Below are positions 31,596 through 43,879 of a stretch of 56,139 nt of DNA, one piece after another (position 1 is the stretch's first letter; each line of letters opens with the position of its first letter). The DNA is from Streptomyces sp. NRRL S-337 (GTDB taxonomy: Bacteria > Actinomycetota > Actinomycetes > Streptomycetales > Streptomycetaceae). The translations under genes and the position numbers were made by a program. The stretch spans positions 1 to 56,139 of the forward strand of contig NZ_JOIX01000044.1 of assembly GCF_000720175.1 (NCBI RefSeq). Direction: 5' to 3'. A model generated the notes under the pieces. That model made no database searches. It was not told the DNA's origin and saw nothing but the letters and a program-made list of their open reading frames with translations.

Positions 31596-31884
31596 CGTGT
31601 CATGCGGGTGACTGCATAATTAACCTGTTACCCCGCGGTTTCGGTTTGTTGACGACCGGGCATAAGGCCCTGGCGTCGCGGGCAATGTCGCTCGCCGAAC
31701 GCCGCCCCGTGGGACGGCTCTTTTCCGTCCGCGTTCACAACCCACCGCGCCTGCGGTGTCCGCATGTTGGAAGCCTCTTTTCGGTTCTCGGGAAGCGGGC
31801 CATCCTGTAACCTGCACGAAATTTCGCGGAGGGCCAACGTCGTCCCTCGGCAATGCCTATGCCACGACGACGTTGGGAGAGCCG
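31596..31884 (+). promoter_or_regulatory. gltB leader region with possible GlnR half-sites and hairpins
   Basis: This 289-base gap is less GC-rich than its surroundings. GTAAC-N6-GAAAT at 31807-31822 resembles one GlnR a/b site pair (consensus gTnAc-N6-GaAAc). Read on the reverse strand, 31627-31653 gives GTCAA-N6-GAAAC-N6-GTAAC, with the first half-site poor. GGACGG (31712-31717) and CCGTCC (31725-31730) form a small hairpin. CCAACGTCGTC (31834-31844) and GACGACGTTGG (31866-31876) form an 11-bp stem whose right arm runs into the Shine-Dalgarno GGGAGA of gltB. Confidence 0.45.
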
Positions 31885-36478
<4,594 letters not shown>

Positions 36479-36486
<8 letters not shown>

Positions 36487-37939
36487 CCCCAAGGGCTTCC
36501 TGACCCACGAGCGCGAGACTGCCAAGACCCGCCCCGTCGAGGAGCGCGTCAAGGACTGGAACGAGGTCTACCAGCCCGGCTCCCTGCTGCCGATCATCAG
36601 CAAGCAGGCGTCGCGCTGCATGGACTGCGGCATCCCCTTCTGCCACAACGGCTGCCCGCTCGGCAACCTCATCCCCGAGTGGAACGACTACGCCTACCGC
36701 GGGGACTGGAGCGAGGCCAGCGAGCGGCTGCACGCGACCAACAACTTCCCGGAGTTCACCGGTCGTCTGTGCCCCGCCCCTTGTGAGGCCGCCTGTGTGC
36801 TGGGCATCAACCAGCAGCCGGTGACCATCAAGAACGTCGAGGTCTCCATCATCGACAAGGCGTGGGACAACGGCGATGTCACCCCGCAGCCGCCCGAGCG
36901 CCTCTCCGGCAAGACCGTCGCCGTCATCGGCTCCGGCCCGGCCGGTCTCGCCGCCGCCCAGCAGCTCACCCGGGCCGGCCACACCGTCGCGGTGTACGAG
37001 CGCGCGGACCGCATCGGCGGCCTGCTCCGCTACGGCATCCCCGAGTTCAAGATGGAGAAGCGCCACATCAACCGCCGCATCGAGCAGATGCGCGCGGAGG
37101 GCACCAAGTTCCGCACGGAGGTGGAGATCGGCCGCGACATCGACGCGAAGAAGCTGCGCAAGCGCTACGACGCCGTCGTCATCGCCGCCGGCGCCACCAC
37201 CTCCCGCGACCTGCCGGTGCCCGGCCGTGACCTCAAGGGCATCCACTTCGCGATGGAGTACCTGCCGCTCGCCAACAAGGTGCAGGAGGGCGACCTGACC
37301 GTCGCCCCGATCACCGCCGAGGGCAAGCACGTGGTCGTCATCGGCGGCGGTGACACCGGCGCGGACTGCGTCGGCACCGCCCACCGCCAGGGCGCGGCCT
37401 CCGTCACCCAGCTGGAGATCATGCCGAGGCCGGGCGAGGAGCGGAACGCGAACCAGCCGTGGCCGACCTTCCCCATGCTCTACAAGGTCACCTCCGCACA
37501 CGAGGAGGGCGGCGAGCGGGTCTACTCCGTCTCCACCACCCACTTCGAGGGCGACGAGGACGGCAACGTCCAGTGGCTGCACCTCGCCGAGGTGGAGTTC
37601 GTCGACGGCAAGCTGGAGCAGAAGCCGGGCACGGAGCGCAAGATCCCCGCCCAGCTGGTGACCCTCGCCATGGGCTTCACCGGCACCGACCAGCAGAACG
37701 GCCTGGTCGAGCAGTTCGGCCTGGAGCTCGACGCCCGCGGCAACGTCGCCCGCGACGCCGACTTCGCCACCAACGTGCCCGGCGTGTTCGTCGCCGGGGA
37801 CGCCGGCCGCGGCCAGTCGTTGATCGTGTGGGCCATCGCCGAGGGCCGCTCCGCCGCCCGCGGTGTGGACCGCTTCCTGACCGGAGCCAGCGCCCTGCCG
37901 GCCCCCATCAGGCCGACGGACCGCGCACTGGCCGTCTGA
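36479..37939 (+). CDS. gltD: Glutamate synthase small subunit
   Basis: NADPH-oxidising beta chain, 486 residues, feeding electrons to GltB through iron-sulfur clusters and FAD. The N-terminal cluster ligands are at [17 protein letters not shown] and [15 protein letters not shown], the FAD site at [17 protein letters not shown] and the NADPH site at [17 protein letters not shown]. It begins within gltB (ATGGCTGA overlap). Two hairpins follow in the downstream gap. Confidence 0.96.
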
Positions 37940-37942
37940 CCC

Positions 37943-37963
37943 GGTCGCGCACCTTGCGCGACC
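37943..37963 (+). terminator. Hairpin after gltD
   Basis: GGTCGCGCA (37943-37951) pairs perfectly with TGCGCGACC (37955-37963) around a three-base loop, three bases after the gltD stop. No T-run follows. Confidence 0.6.
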
Positions 37964-38028
37964 GTCCCTGAATGTCCCGTACAACGTCGTACGGAGGCAC
38001 GGGAAGCGGGGCCTGCCCCGGATCCCGT

Positions 38029-38074
38029 CCGCGGCGCCTGTCTTTTCTCCCCGACCGGAGGGCAGGCGCCGCGG
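38029..38074. terminator. Second hairpin downstream of gltD
   Basis: CCGCGGCGCCTG (38029-38040) pairs with CAGGCGCCGCGG (38063-38074), 12 bp perfect, with a 22-base pyrimidine-rich loop. A GTCTTTCC follows. It can back up the first hairpin. Confidence 0.6.
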
Positions 38075-38175
38075 GTCTTTCCGGAACCCCCCTGGCCCAC
38101 CGGAACTCCACGCGCCGGCGCCGGAATCCCCGCCCGCGGGATCCCCCATGAGCCCGCGCTGGAATCCCCCCGCCC

Positions 38176-38250
38176 GCGGGAATACCCACGCCCCCTTTGC
38201 CGTTGAGGGCCCACAGGGGGCGCTCGCAACCCTTAGGGGATCCGTTCGAC
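38176..38250. repeat. Intergenic hairpin element, copy A
   Basis: Starts GCGGGAATACC, then a GCCCCCT ... AGGGGGC stem (38190-38196 with 38215-38221), then CTCGCA and CCCTTA, and ends GATCCGTTCGAC. The same series of blocks occurs at 55912-56001 beyond the M1 aminopeptidase gene. Partial, degenerate pieces (GGAATCCCC, CCCGCGGGA) are repeated just upstream at about 38120-38180. Confidence 0.6.
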
Positions 38251-38375
38251 CCACCCCTACGGGCCCCGGCCACCTCTCTACGGCCCCTCTCTAATGGCCC
38301 CACCCCCTCCCCTCTACGGACCCCGCCCCTGCCCTACGGGCCCCCGGCCCTACAAGCCCCCGCCCGCTGACAGCC
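38251..38375. repeat. CTACGG-rich low-complexity stretch
   Basis: At least five copies of CTACGG or CTACAAG followed by a C-run (such as CCCTACGGGCCCC) at irregular spacing of 18-30 bases. No gene is visible. Together with copy A, the 517 bases between gltD and the next gene are entirely repeats and hairpins apart from a promoter at the right end. Confidence 0.55.
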
Positions 38376-38393
38376 CGCCGGCTCGGCCTGCGG

Positions 38394-38415
38394 TGTCAGT
38401 GGCTCGCCCTAAGGT
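38394..38415 (+). promoter_or_regulatory. PafBC-type (RecA-NDp) promoter motif
   Basis: TGTCAGTG (38394-38401), eight bases, then TAAGGT (38410-38415) fits the actinobacterial TTGTCRGTG-N8-TANNNT promoter of the LexA-independent DNA damage response, except for G in place of the first T. Transcription would start near 38422, about 35 bases before the ATG of the next gene, which has its own GGGAGGAG ribosome binding site. Confidence 0.65.
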
Positions 38416-38456
38416 GTCACCGATCTTGTAGGCGCCGCACCGGGAGGAGCACGACG

Positions 38457-38933
38457 ATGGGTGCCAGTGGCTGGGAGTACGTCACGCCGTTCAAAAACAC
38501 CGTCGAGGAGTCGTTGGAGGCCCTGCACGCGCAGGTCTTCCAGGAGCTCTACGGCGACGACGAGACGTACCGGGACCTCGAAGAACTGTGGCAGGACGAG
38601 GAGTTCATGGGCCAGGAGGGGACCCACTCGATCCTGGACATCGATCGCGTCGTCCACACCACCGCTGCCCCGTCGGCCCACAACGTCCGTGACTACGGAA
38701 CGCTGCGCCCGCTGGCGCCCGACCGCATCACACACCACTTCGGCACCGACCGCCCCACGCCCGGCCGGTTCGAGGAGGTCCTCCTGCAGGCCCATGCGTC
38801 CCTCAGGATCCCGCCCGACCACGTGGAGACGCTCCTTGACGAGTGCCCCATGCGGTGGACCGGCATATACGTCGTTCTGTACACCGGCGATGAGCCCACC
38901 CACCTGGGAATCTTCGGATTCTCGGGCGACTGA
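38457..38933 (+). CDS. Uncharacterised protein behind DNA-damage-type promoter
   Basis: A 158-residue acidic protein of unknown function. It begins MGASGWEYVTPF, a start I recall in a Streptomyces family of unknown function, has an Asp/Glu-rich middle (GDDETYRDLEELWQDEEF) and then EGTHSILDIDRVVHTT, and ends in a hydrophobic TGIYVVLYTGDEPTHLGIFG segment. No membrane helix or signal peptide is present. GGGAGGAG precedes the ATG. The upstream promoter motif suggests induction by DNA damage. Confidence 0.8.
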   Translation: MGASGWEYVTPFKNTVEESLEALHAQVFQELYGDDETYRDLEELWQDEEFMGQEGTHSILDIDRVVHTTAAPSAHNVRDYGTLRPLAPDRITHHFGTDRPTPGRFEEVLLQAHASLRIPPDHVETLLDECPMRWTGIYVVLYTGDEPTHLGIFGFSGD

Positions 38934-39027
38934 GCCGCACCGGACGGGGAGGGCCGGCAGCAGGGTCTTCCCGCCCCCCTCGCCGACCCCGGCCGGGACC
39001 CCGCCCGTCCCCCCGCCCCACCGGCCC

Positions 39028-39600
39028 CTACGAGCCGCCGCGTTCGGCCGGGTAGCGGCGGCCCAGCTGGCGGGCCATCTCCCGGGCGGGGGCCGGTACG
39101 GTCCGGTCCGGGGGAGCGGCGGACGGGCGGAAGTCGTGCACCGGTGGATGCCACGCCCCCAGGTCGATCCGCCGGTCGCTCAGCGGCAGCACCCACCGCG
39201 GGTCCGCGTGCACCCGCAGCACCTGTGCCTCGATCTGCGTCCATGCCCCGTCGGTCACCGTGCGCTCGCCGACCCGGCGGGCCTCCAGCTGTACCGGACA
39301 GTGCGCCAGCCGGGGCGGCCGCACCAGCTCCGACGGCTCCGTCCACGGTGCGTCCGCCGAGGGCGGCAGTGCCCCCGGTCCCTCTTCGGTCCCCGTCGCG
39401 TCCGGCGGCAGATTGAACACGACGTCCGGGCGTACCGCGAGGTTCCTGGCGGTTCGCCCCCGGGTCGGCAGCCAGAGGCTCACGACCGGGCCGAGCTCCC
39501 ACCGGATCCGCAGCTCGACCAGGACGAAGGTTCCGTCGTCGTTCTCCGTGGACAGCAGCGCCGGGGTGACCGAACTGCTCTTCTCCAGCGCGCCTCTCAT
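39028..39600 (-). CDS. Flavin reductase-like (FMN split-barrel) protein
   Basis: A 190-residue protein that resembles the flavin reductase-like, FMN-binding split-barrel family. The parts most like it are RTARNLAVRPDVVFNLPP, ELVRPPRLAHCPVQLEAR, and IEAQVLRVHADPRWVLP with RRIDLGAWHPPVHDFR. A TATCCT lies seven bases upstream of the ATG on the reverse strand and there is no Shine-Dalgarno, so the message is probably leaderless. It is divergent from an ArsR-type regulator across 67 bases, a usual arrangement for a regulator and its target. Confidence 0.7.
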   Translation of the reverse strand: MRGALEKSSSVTPALLSTENDDGTFVLVELRIRWELGPVVSLWLPTRGRTARNLAVRPDVVFNLPPDATGTEEGPGALPPSADAPWTEPSELVRPPRLAHCPVQLEARRVGERTVTDGAWTQIEAQVLRVHADPRWVLPLSDRRIDLGAWHPPVHDFRPSAAPPDRTVPAPAREMARQLGRRYPAERGGS

Positions 39601-39667
39601 GCCGTTGAGGATAGAAGCCGGATGATTCGGTGCTCACCGAAATGTTATATGAGGTTACTCTGTGTAC

Positions 39668-40429
39668 ATGAACCGATGGGACGCCGATCAGGAAAAACTC
39701 GCGGAGACCCCCGATCTCGCCGCGCTCGCGGCGCTGCTCGCGGACCGCACCCGCGCCGCCATCTGCATGGCCCTGCTCGACGGCGGCACCTGGACCGCCG
39801 GAGAACTCGCCGAATACGCCTCGGTGGCACCCTCCACGACCACCGAGCACCTCAACCTCCTGGTCGCCGGCGGGCTGCTCGCCGAAGAACGCCAGGGACG
39901 GCGGCGCTACGTCCGGCTGGCCGGCCCGGACACCGCGGAAACCCTGGAGAACCTCGCCGGACTCGCCCCCTACCGCCACGTCCCGATCCGCTCGCTGGCC
40001 GAGGCCAACCAGCGCCGGGCCCTGCACCACGCCCGTACCTGTTACGACCACATCGCCGGCGCCCTGGGCTGCGCCCTCGTCGAGGTGATGACCGAACGCG
40101 GCCTGCTGGCACGGGAGTACGGCCTGGTCCTCACCGCGGCCGGCGCCCACTGGCTGACCGCCCTCGGCGTCCCCGACACCGGCCCGTCCCTCGCCCACCG
40201 CGCCCATGTCCGTACGTGCCTCGACTGGACGGTGCGGCGGCCGCACCTCTCCGGTGCGCTCGGCGCCACCCTCTACCGCCACGCCCTGGAGCGCCGATGG
40301 ATCGTCAAGTCCCCGACCACCCGCATCCTCAGCGTCACCGAAACCGGCCGCACGGCCTTCCGTGACCGCCTCGGCCTGCCCGACGAGGCCCTCTCCCCGT
40401 CCCTCGCCTTCCCCGCCCCGCGCGGCTGA
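39668..40429 (+). CDS. ArsR-type winged-helix regulator
   Basis: A 253-residue regulator. The first about 95 residues form an ArsR-type winged helix (LAALLADRTRAAICMALLDG, WTAGELAEYASVAPSTTTEH, then RRRYVRLAG as the wing). The rest is a helical domain common to this longer Streptomyces subgroup; I do not see cysteine clusters for metal sensing. The ATG at 39668 follows TACTCT by six bases, so the transcript is probably leaderless; GTG at 39662 is an alternative. It probably controls the divergent flavin reductase-like gene. Confidence 0.85.
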   Translation: MNRWDADQEKLAETPDLAALAALLADRTRAAICMALLDGGTWTAGELAEYASVAPSTTTEHLNLLVAGGLLAEERQGRRRYVRLAGPDTAETLENLAGLAPYRHVPIRSLAEANQRRALHHARTCYDHIAGALGCALVEVMTERGLLAREYGLVLTAAGAHWLTALGVPDTGPSLAHRAHVRTCLDWTVRRPHLSGALGATLYRHALERRWIVKSPTTRILSVTETGRTAFRDRLGLPDEALSPSLAFPAPRG

Positions 40430-40451
40430 CCGGGGCCCCGCGCGGCTGACC
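40415..40451. repeat. 20-base tandem duplication at ArsR gene end
   Basis: GCCCCGCGCGGCTGACC occurs at 40415-40431 and again at 40435-40451. The first copy includes the stop codon, so the duplication provides a second copy of the C-terminal codons and TGA. Confidence 0.65.
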
Positions 40452-40454
40452 GAG

Positions 40455-40994
40455 TCAGGTCCGGTCGTCGGAGTCCCGGTCTTCGGAAGCCTGGTCGGTC
40501 GATGCCTGGCCGTCGGATGCCTGGTCGTCGCCGGCCACGAGGCGGGCCGGGAAACCGCCGGTGGCGATCGGGCCCCAGCGCAGCGGGGTCACCCGGATCA
40601 GTGACTTGCCCTGCTTGCGCATCGCCTCGCGGTACTCGTCCCAGTCCGGGTGCTCACCGGAGATGTTGCGGTAGTACTCGACCAGCGGCTCGACCGACTC
40701 CGGCGTGTCGATGACCTCCGCCTCCCCGTCGATCTGCACCCACGGACCGTTCCACTCGTCGGACAGCACCAGCACGCTGGCCGACGCCACCCGGCGCAGG
40801 TTGCGGACCTTGGCCCGCTCCGGATACGTCGACATGACCAGCCGGCCGGAGTCGTCCACCCCGCAGGTCAGCGGCGAGGCCTGCGGGGTGCCGTCGGAAC
40901 GGCGGGTGAGCAGGATCGCGCGGTGCCGGGGGCGGACGAACTCCAGCAGCTCGGGCAGGTCGACACGGGTGGTGGTGGCGAGGGAAGGGCTCAT
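40455..40994 (-). CDS. PPOX-class F420/FMN-dependent oxidoreductase
   Basis: A 179-residue split-barrel protein of the pyridoxamine-phosphate-oxidase-like class, many of which use F420 in actinobacteria. The typical start PELLEFVRPRHRAILLTRRS, then GTPQASPLTCGVDDSGRLVM, the NLRRVASASVLVLSDEW strand and a C-terminal RVTPLRWGPIATGGFP are present. The last about 25 residues are an Asp/Gln/Ser repeat (QASDGQASTDQASEDRD). TACCCT lies six bases before the ATG on the reverse strand. Substrate unknown. Confidence 0.85.
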   Translation of the reverse strand: MSPSLATTTRVDLPELLEFVRPRHRAILLTRRSDGTPQASPLTCGVDDSGRLVMSTYPERAKVRNLRRVASASVLVLSDEWNGPWVQIDGEAEVIDTPESVEPLVEYYRNISGEHPDWDEYREAMRKQGKSLIRVTPLRWGPIATGGFPARLVAGDDQASDGQASTDQASEDRDSDDRT

Positions 40995-41051
40995 ACGGCG
41001 AGGGTAGGGCTTGGAGTGCGCTCCAGGGCGAATGCCGAAGCGCCGTGCCTG

Positions 41052-41145
41052 TCGCCGCGTCAGCCCCGTCGGTCCGTCGGCCTCGTCGGCCGTCGGCCTC
41101 GTCGGTCCGTCAGTCTCGCCGGCCGTCGGCCCGTCGGCCTTCGGT
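41052..41145. repeat. Cytosine/guanine GTCGG-type tandem repeats
   Basis: Irregular tandem copies of CGTCGGCC and CGTCGGTC fill most of the gap between the PPOX gene start and the lipoprotein gene stop. No reading frame on either strand is convincing. Confidence 0.55.
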
Positions 41146-41156
41146 CCCTTCTCCGG

Positions 41157-41651
41157 TCAGCCCTTCAGGAGTTGCTTGCCGGTGGCCGCGTCGACGACCT
41201 TGCGGTCACCGAGGGCGTCCTTCAGCCGTATCGTCACCTTGTCGGTCGCCAGCATCTCGGTGCACATGCCCTTGGAACTCTTGCGCTTTCCCCAGCCGGT
41301 GACGACCACGAGCCCCTTCGACTCGTGACTGCGCGCGCCGAAACGGGTGTCGCAGGCGCTGTGCCCGACGGTCACGGTGATCTCCCGGGCCGTGCCGGCG
41401 TCCTTGGGCCGCTGGGCCTTCACCAGCGGCAGGAGCGCCTGCTGCCGGCCGTGCACCGGCGAGACCTTCGGCCAGTCCCGCACGATCTGCGCGGCCCGCT
41501 CCTCGAACGCGTCCATCTTCTTCAGCGGCGGTCCGCCGCTCACCGTCTGCTGCGGCTGCTTGCCGCAGCCGGACAGGGCGACGGCGCCGGACACCGCCAG
41601 CGTGAGCACGGCGGTGAGCGTACGGGCGCGGGAGTGGGGGATTCCTCGCAT
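41157..41651 (-). CDS. Small putative lipoprotein
   Basis: A 164-residue secreted protein. The chosen ATG at 41651 has GAGGAGG nine bases upstream and gives a lipoprotein signal peptide MRGIPHSRARTLTAVLTLA followed by the lipobox-like VALSGCGKQ, with the lipid-bearing cysteine at about residue 29. The rest includes GHSACDTRFGA and SKGMCTEMLATDK, whose two cysteines could pair. Function unknown. Confidence 0.8.
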   Translation of the reverse strand: MRGIPHSRARTLTAVLTLAVSGAVALSGCGKQPQQTVSGGPPLKKMDAFEERAAQIVRDWPKVSPVHGRQQALLPLVKAQRPKDAGTAREITVTVGHSACDTRFGARSHESKGLVVVTGWGKRKSSKGMCTEMLATDKVTIRLKDALGDRKVVDAATGKQLLKG

Positions 41652-41793
41652 GACATGCCTCCTCGGTTCACGGATGGGACGTGGCGGACGCAAGACCGGT
41701 TCCGGCCGGATTTCGCCGGCCCGGCCGCCTGCGTTCGCCGTCGGCTTGATCCGCCCACGGCGCAACCCGGCGACCGGCGCCGCGCCCCGCGGT

Positions 41794-41807
41794 TAGCGTC
41801 CGGGCCA
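41794..41807 (+). promoter_or_regulatory. Leaderless promoter of MBL-fold gene
   Basis: TAGCGT (41794-41799) lies seven bases before the ATG at 41807 with no Shine-Dalgarno, the usual pattern for a leaderless Streptomyces gene. Confidence 0.5.
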
Positions 41808-42541
41808 TGGACCCACTCACCCGTATCAGCAATGCCGTCTGGCAACTCGCCTTCCCCGTCGGGCACGTCCACCTCGTCGCGCTCCCCGACGACGGGTTCG
41901 CCCTGGTGGACACCGGGGTCCCCGGTTCGGCGCCGGCCGTTCTCGACGCGCTCGCCCGGCTCGGCGGCCACCCGGACCGGCTGCGGCAGATCGTGCTCAC
42001 CCACTGCCACGCGGACCACATGGGTTCCGCCGCCGATCTGGTCGAGGCCACCGGGGCCGAGGTGCTGGCCGGTGCGCCGGACGCCCCGTACGTCCGCGGC
42101 ACCGCCGCCGAGCCCGCGGCCGTCCTCACCGCGGCCGAACGCCCGCTGCACGAGCGCGTCATGGCCGGCTTCGCCGCCGCCGGCGTCCCGCCGCTGCGGC
42201 ACGTCGCCGTCGACCGGGAACTGCACGACGGCGACACCCTCGACGGCTGGCCGGAGCCGGTCCGGGTGCTCGCGGTCCCCGGTCATACGCCCGGCGGAAT
42301 CGCCCTGCACCTGCCCGCGAGCGGGCTGCTGTTCCCCGGGGACATCATCGGCGCCTCCCCGGACGGCGACCGTGCGGTACTCGGGCCGTTCAACGTCTCA
42401 CGGGAGCAGGCCGTGGCCTCCTTCCGGCGGCTGGCCGCGCTCGACGACGTCGGGACGGTGTGCGTGCCGCACGGGGGGACGATCCGGGACAACGCCCGGG
42501 CGGTGCTGGCCGCGGCCACCCCGGAGACGGACTGGCGGTAG
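41807..42541 (+). CDS. MBL-fold metallohydrolase
   Basis: A 244-residue metallo-beta-lactamase-fold hydrolase. The zinc-binding motif THCHADHMGS is at about residue 64-73, with a later histidine in PGHTPGGIALHLP and aspartate in LLFPGDIIG, and HGG near the C-terminus. It most resembles the glyoxalase II-like cytosolic group. Substrate unknown. A leaderless start is likely. It is followed by a tandem repeat. Confidence 0.88.
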   Translation: MDPLTRISNAVWQLAFPVGHVHLVALPDDGFALVDTGVPGSAPAVLDALARLGGHPDRLRQIVLTHCHADHMGSAADLVEATGAEVLAGAPDAPYVRGTAAEPAAVLTAAERPLHERVMAGFAAAGVPPLRHVAVDRELHDGDTLDGWPEPVRVLAVPGHTPGGIALHLPASGLLFPGDIIGASPDGDRAVLGPFNVSREQAVASFRRLAALDDVGTVCVPHGGTIRDNARAVLAAATPETDWR

Positions 42542-42545
42542 TCGG

Positions 42546-42615
42546 CCGGCGGCCCGTGCCTCACCGGAGCCGGCGGCCCGTGCCTCACCGGAGCCGGCGG
42601 GACAAGCCTCACAGG
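42546..42615. repeat. 24-base tandem repeat, about three copies
   Basis: A unit of 24 bases, CCGGCGGCCCGTGCC then TCACCGGAG, is exactly duplicated at 42546-42569 and 42570-42593; a third degenerate copy follows to about 42615. It lies between convergent genes and has no coding potential. Confidence 0.7.
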
Positions 42616-42669
42616 CCTCACCCGCGCCGCCCGTCGCCCCGACGCCCCTCGTCACCCCACTCCCGCCCG

Positions 42670-43713
42670 TCACCCCGACTCCCGCCCCTCGACCCGGAAC
42701 GTGCCCAGCCGGTGCACCGCGGGGGCCCGGTCCGGGTCGCGGATGAGTGCGGCGACCAGGGCGGCGATCCGGTCCGGCGGGGTGATCTCGGGGCGGACGC
42801 TGGTCAGTCGGGGCCGCAGCAGCCGGGCCAGCAGCAGATCGTCCGCGCCGACCACGCCGATCTCGTCCGGCCCGGTGCCGATGGTGTGCCCGGCGTCCTG
42901 CAGGGCCCGCATCAGCAGCATCGCGTACTCGTCGTTGTAGGCGAACACCCCGTCCAGGCCCGGACCGGACCAGCCGGCCGCCAGCCGTGCCGCGGACTCC
43001 TCGGTCAGTTCCAGGTCGAGCGGGTGCACCTCGGCGCCGGGCCGGCCCGCGGCCGCCTCCCGTACGCCCGCCAGGCGCGGCCCGGCGAGGTCCGCCAGAC
43101 CCGGATCGGCGGGCCGGACCACCCCGATCCGGCGCCGGCCACCGGCCAGCAGGTGCTCGCCCGCCCGCCGCCCGGCCTCCCGCTGGTCCAGCAGGAGGGC
43201 ATGGGCGCCGGGCGGCGCGGACGGCCCGTGGGTGAGGACCGCGGCGGTGCCCGCGCGGTGCAGCAGTTCGACCGCGGGGGCGTCCAGCGGCGGGCCGTGC
43301 AGCGCCAGTACGGCGGCCGGCCGCAGTTCGGCCCAGGCGCGGGCGGCCGCCATCGGCGAGGCGGTGGGCGCGCCGTGCAGCACACCGGTGTAGCCGAGGC
43401 CGTGCAGCGCGGTCTGGAAACCGGCCAGGAACCGGGTGAAGAGCGGGCCGAAGGCCGGGACGGTGTCGGCGGGGACGGCCAGCAGCACGATGCTGCCCCG
43501 TCCGGCCCGCAGGGTCCGGGCCGCGGCGTGCGGGACGTAGCCCAGTTCCTCGGCGGCGGCCCGGACCCTGGCCTGGGTGCGGGCCCCGACCCGGCCTTCG
43601 GCCTGGCCGTTCAGGACGTAGGAGACCGTCGCGCGCGAGACCCCGGCGAGCCGGGCAACGGCCGCGCTGGTCGGGGGAGTCGGGGTGGCCCGGGGGCCGG
43701 CTGGGTCAGTCAT
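42670..43713 (-). CDS. LacI-family transcriptional regulator
   Basis: A 347-residue regulator. The LacI helix-turn-helix is VARLAGVSRATVSYVLNGQ at about residues 19-37, with the hinge helix TQARVRAAAEELGYVPH and PHAAARTLRAGRG, followed by a periplasmic-binding-protein-like sugar domain. The ATG at 43713 is chosen because the family start follows directly; a GAGG lies about 12 bases upstream. An ATG four codons earlier is possible. It is divergent from an alpha/beta hydrolase gene. Confidence 0.88.
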   Translation of the reverse strand: MTDPAGPRATPTPPTSAAVARLAGVSRATVSYVLNGQAEGRVGARTQARVRAAAEELGYVPHAAARTLRAGRGSIVLLAVPADTVPAFGPLFTRFLAGFQTALHGLGYTGVLHGAPTASPMAAARAWAELRPAAVLALHGPPLDAPAVELLHRAGTAAVLTHGPSAPPGAHALLLDQREAGRRAGEHLLAGGRRRIGVVRPADPGLADLAGPRLAGVREAAAGRPGAEVHPLDLELTEESAARLAAGWSGPGLDGVFAYNDEYAMLLMRALQDAGHTIGTGPDEIGVVGADDLLLARLLRPRLTSVRPEITPPDRIAALVAALIRDPDRAPAVHRLGTFRVEGRESG

Positions 43714-43793
43714 CCTGCGGGGCATCCTCGCACAGGGATTTTGCCCGGCGGGCCCGGGCGCGGCTGGTTCCCCGCCCCGACTGACACGTGTAA

Positions 43794-43801
43794 CGTCGGC
43801 C
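43794..43801. promoter_or_regulatory. Candidate LacI-family operator
   Basis: ACACGTGT is a palindrome with the central CG step usual for LacI-family operators. It lies between the regulator and the hydrolase gene. A -10-like TAACGT follows directly on the forward strand, so binding would block it. The palindrome is short and this is only suggestive. Confidence 0.35.
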
Positions 43802-43879
43802 GGGCGCGCCCACGGTGCGGGACGGCCTGCCCGGGGCGCCGCCCACCGGAGCGCGGACGTACGGGAGAGAGGTACGGGC

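Noticed and set aside
37940..38456. Coding genes in the gltD downstream gap
   Set aside because: The open frames on both strands here are repeat-derived Gly/Arg/Pro-rich sequences without ribosome binding sites; hairpins and iterons explain the sequence better.
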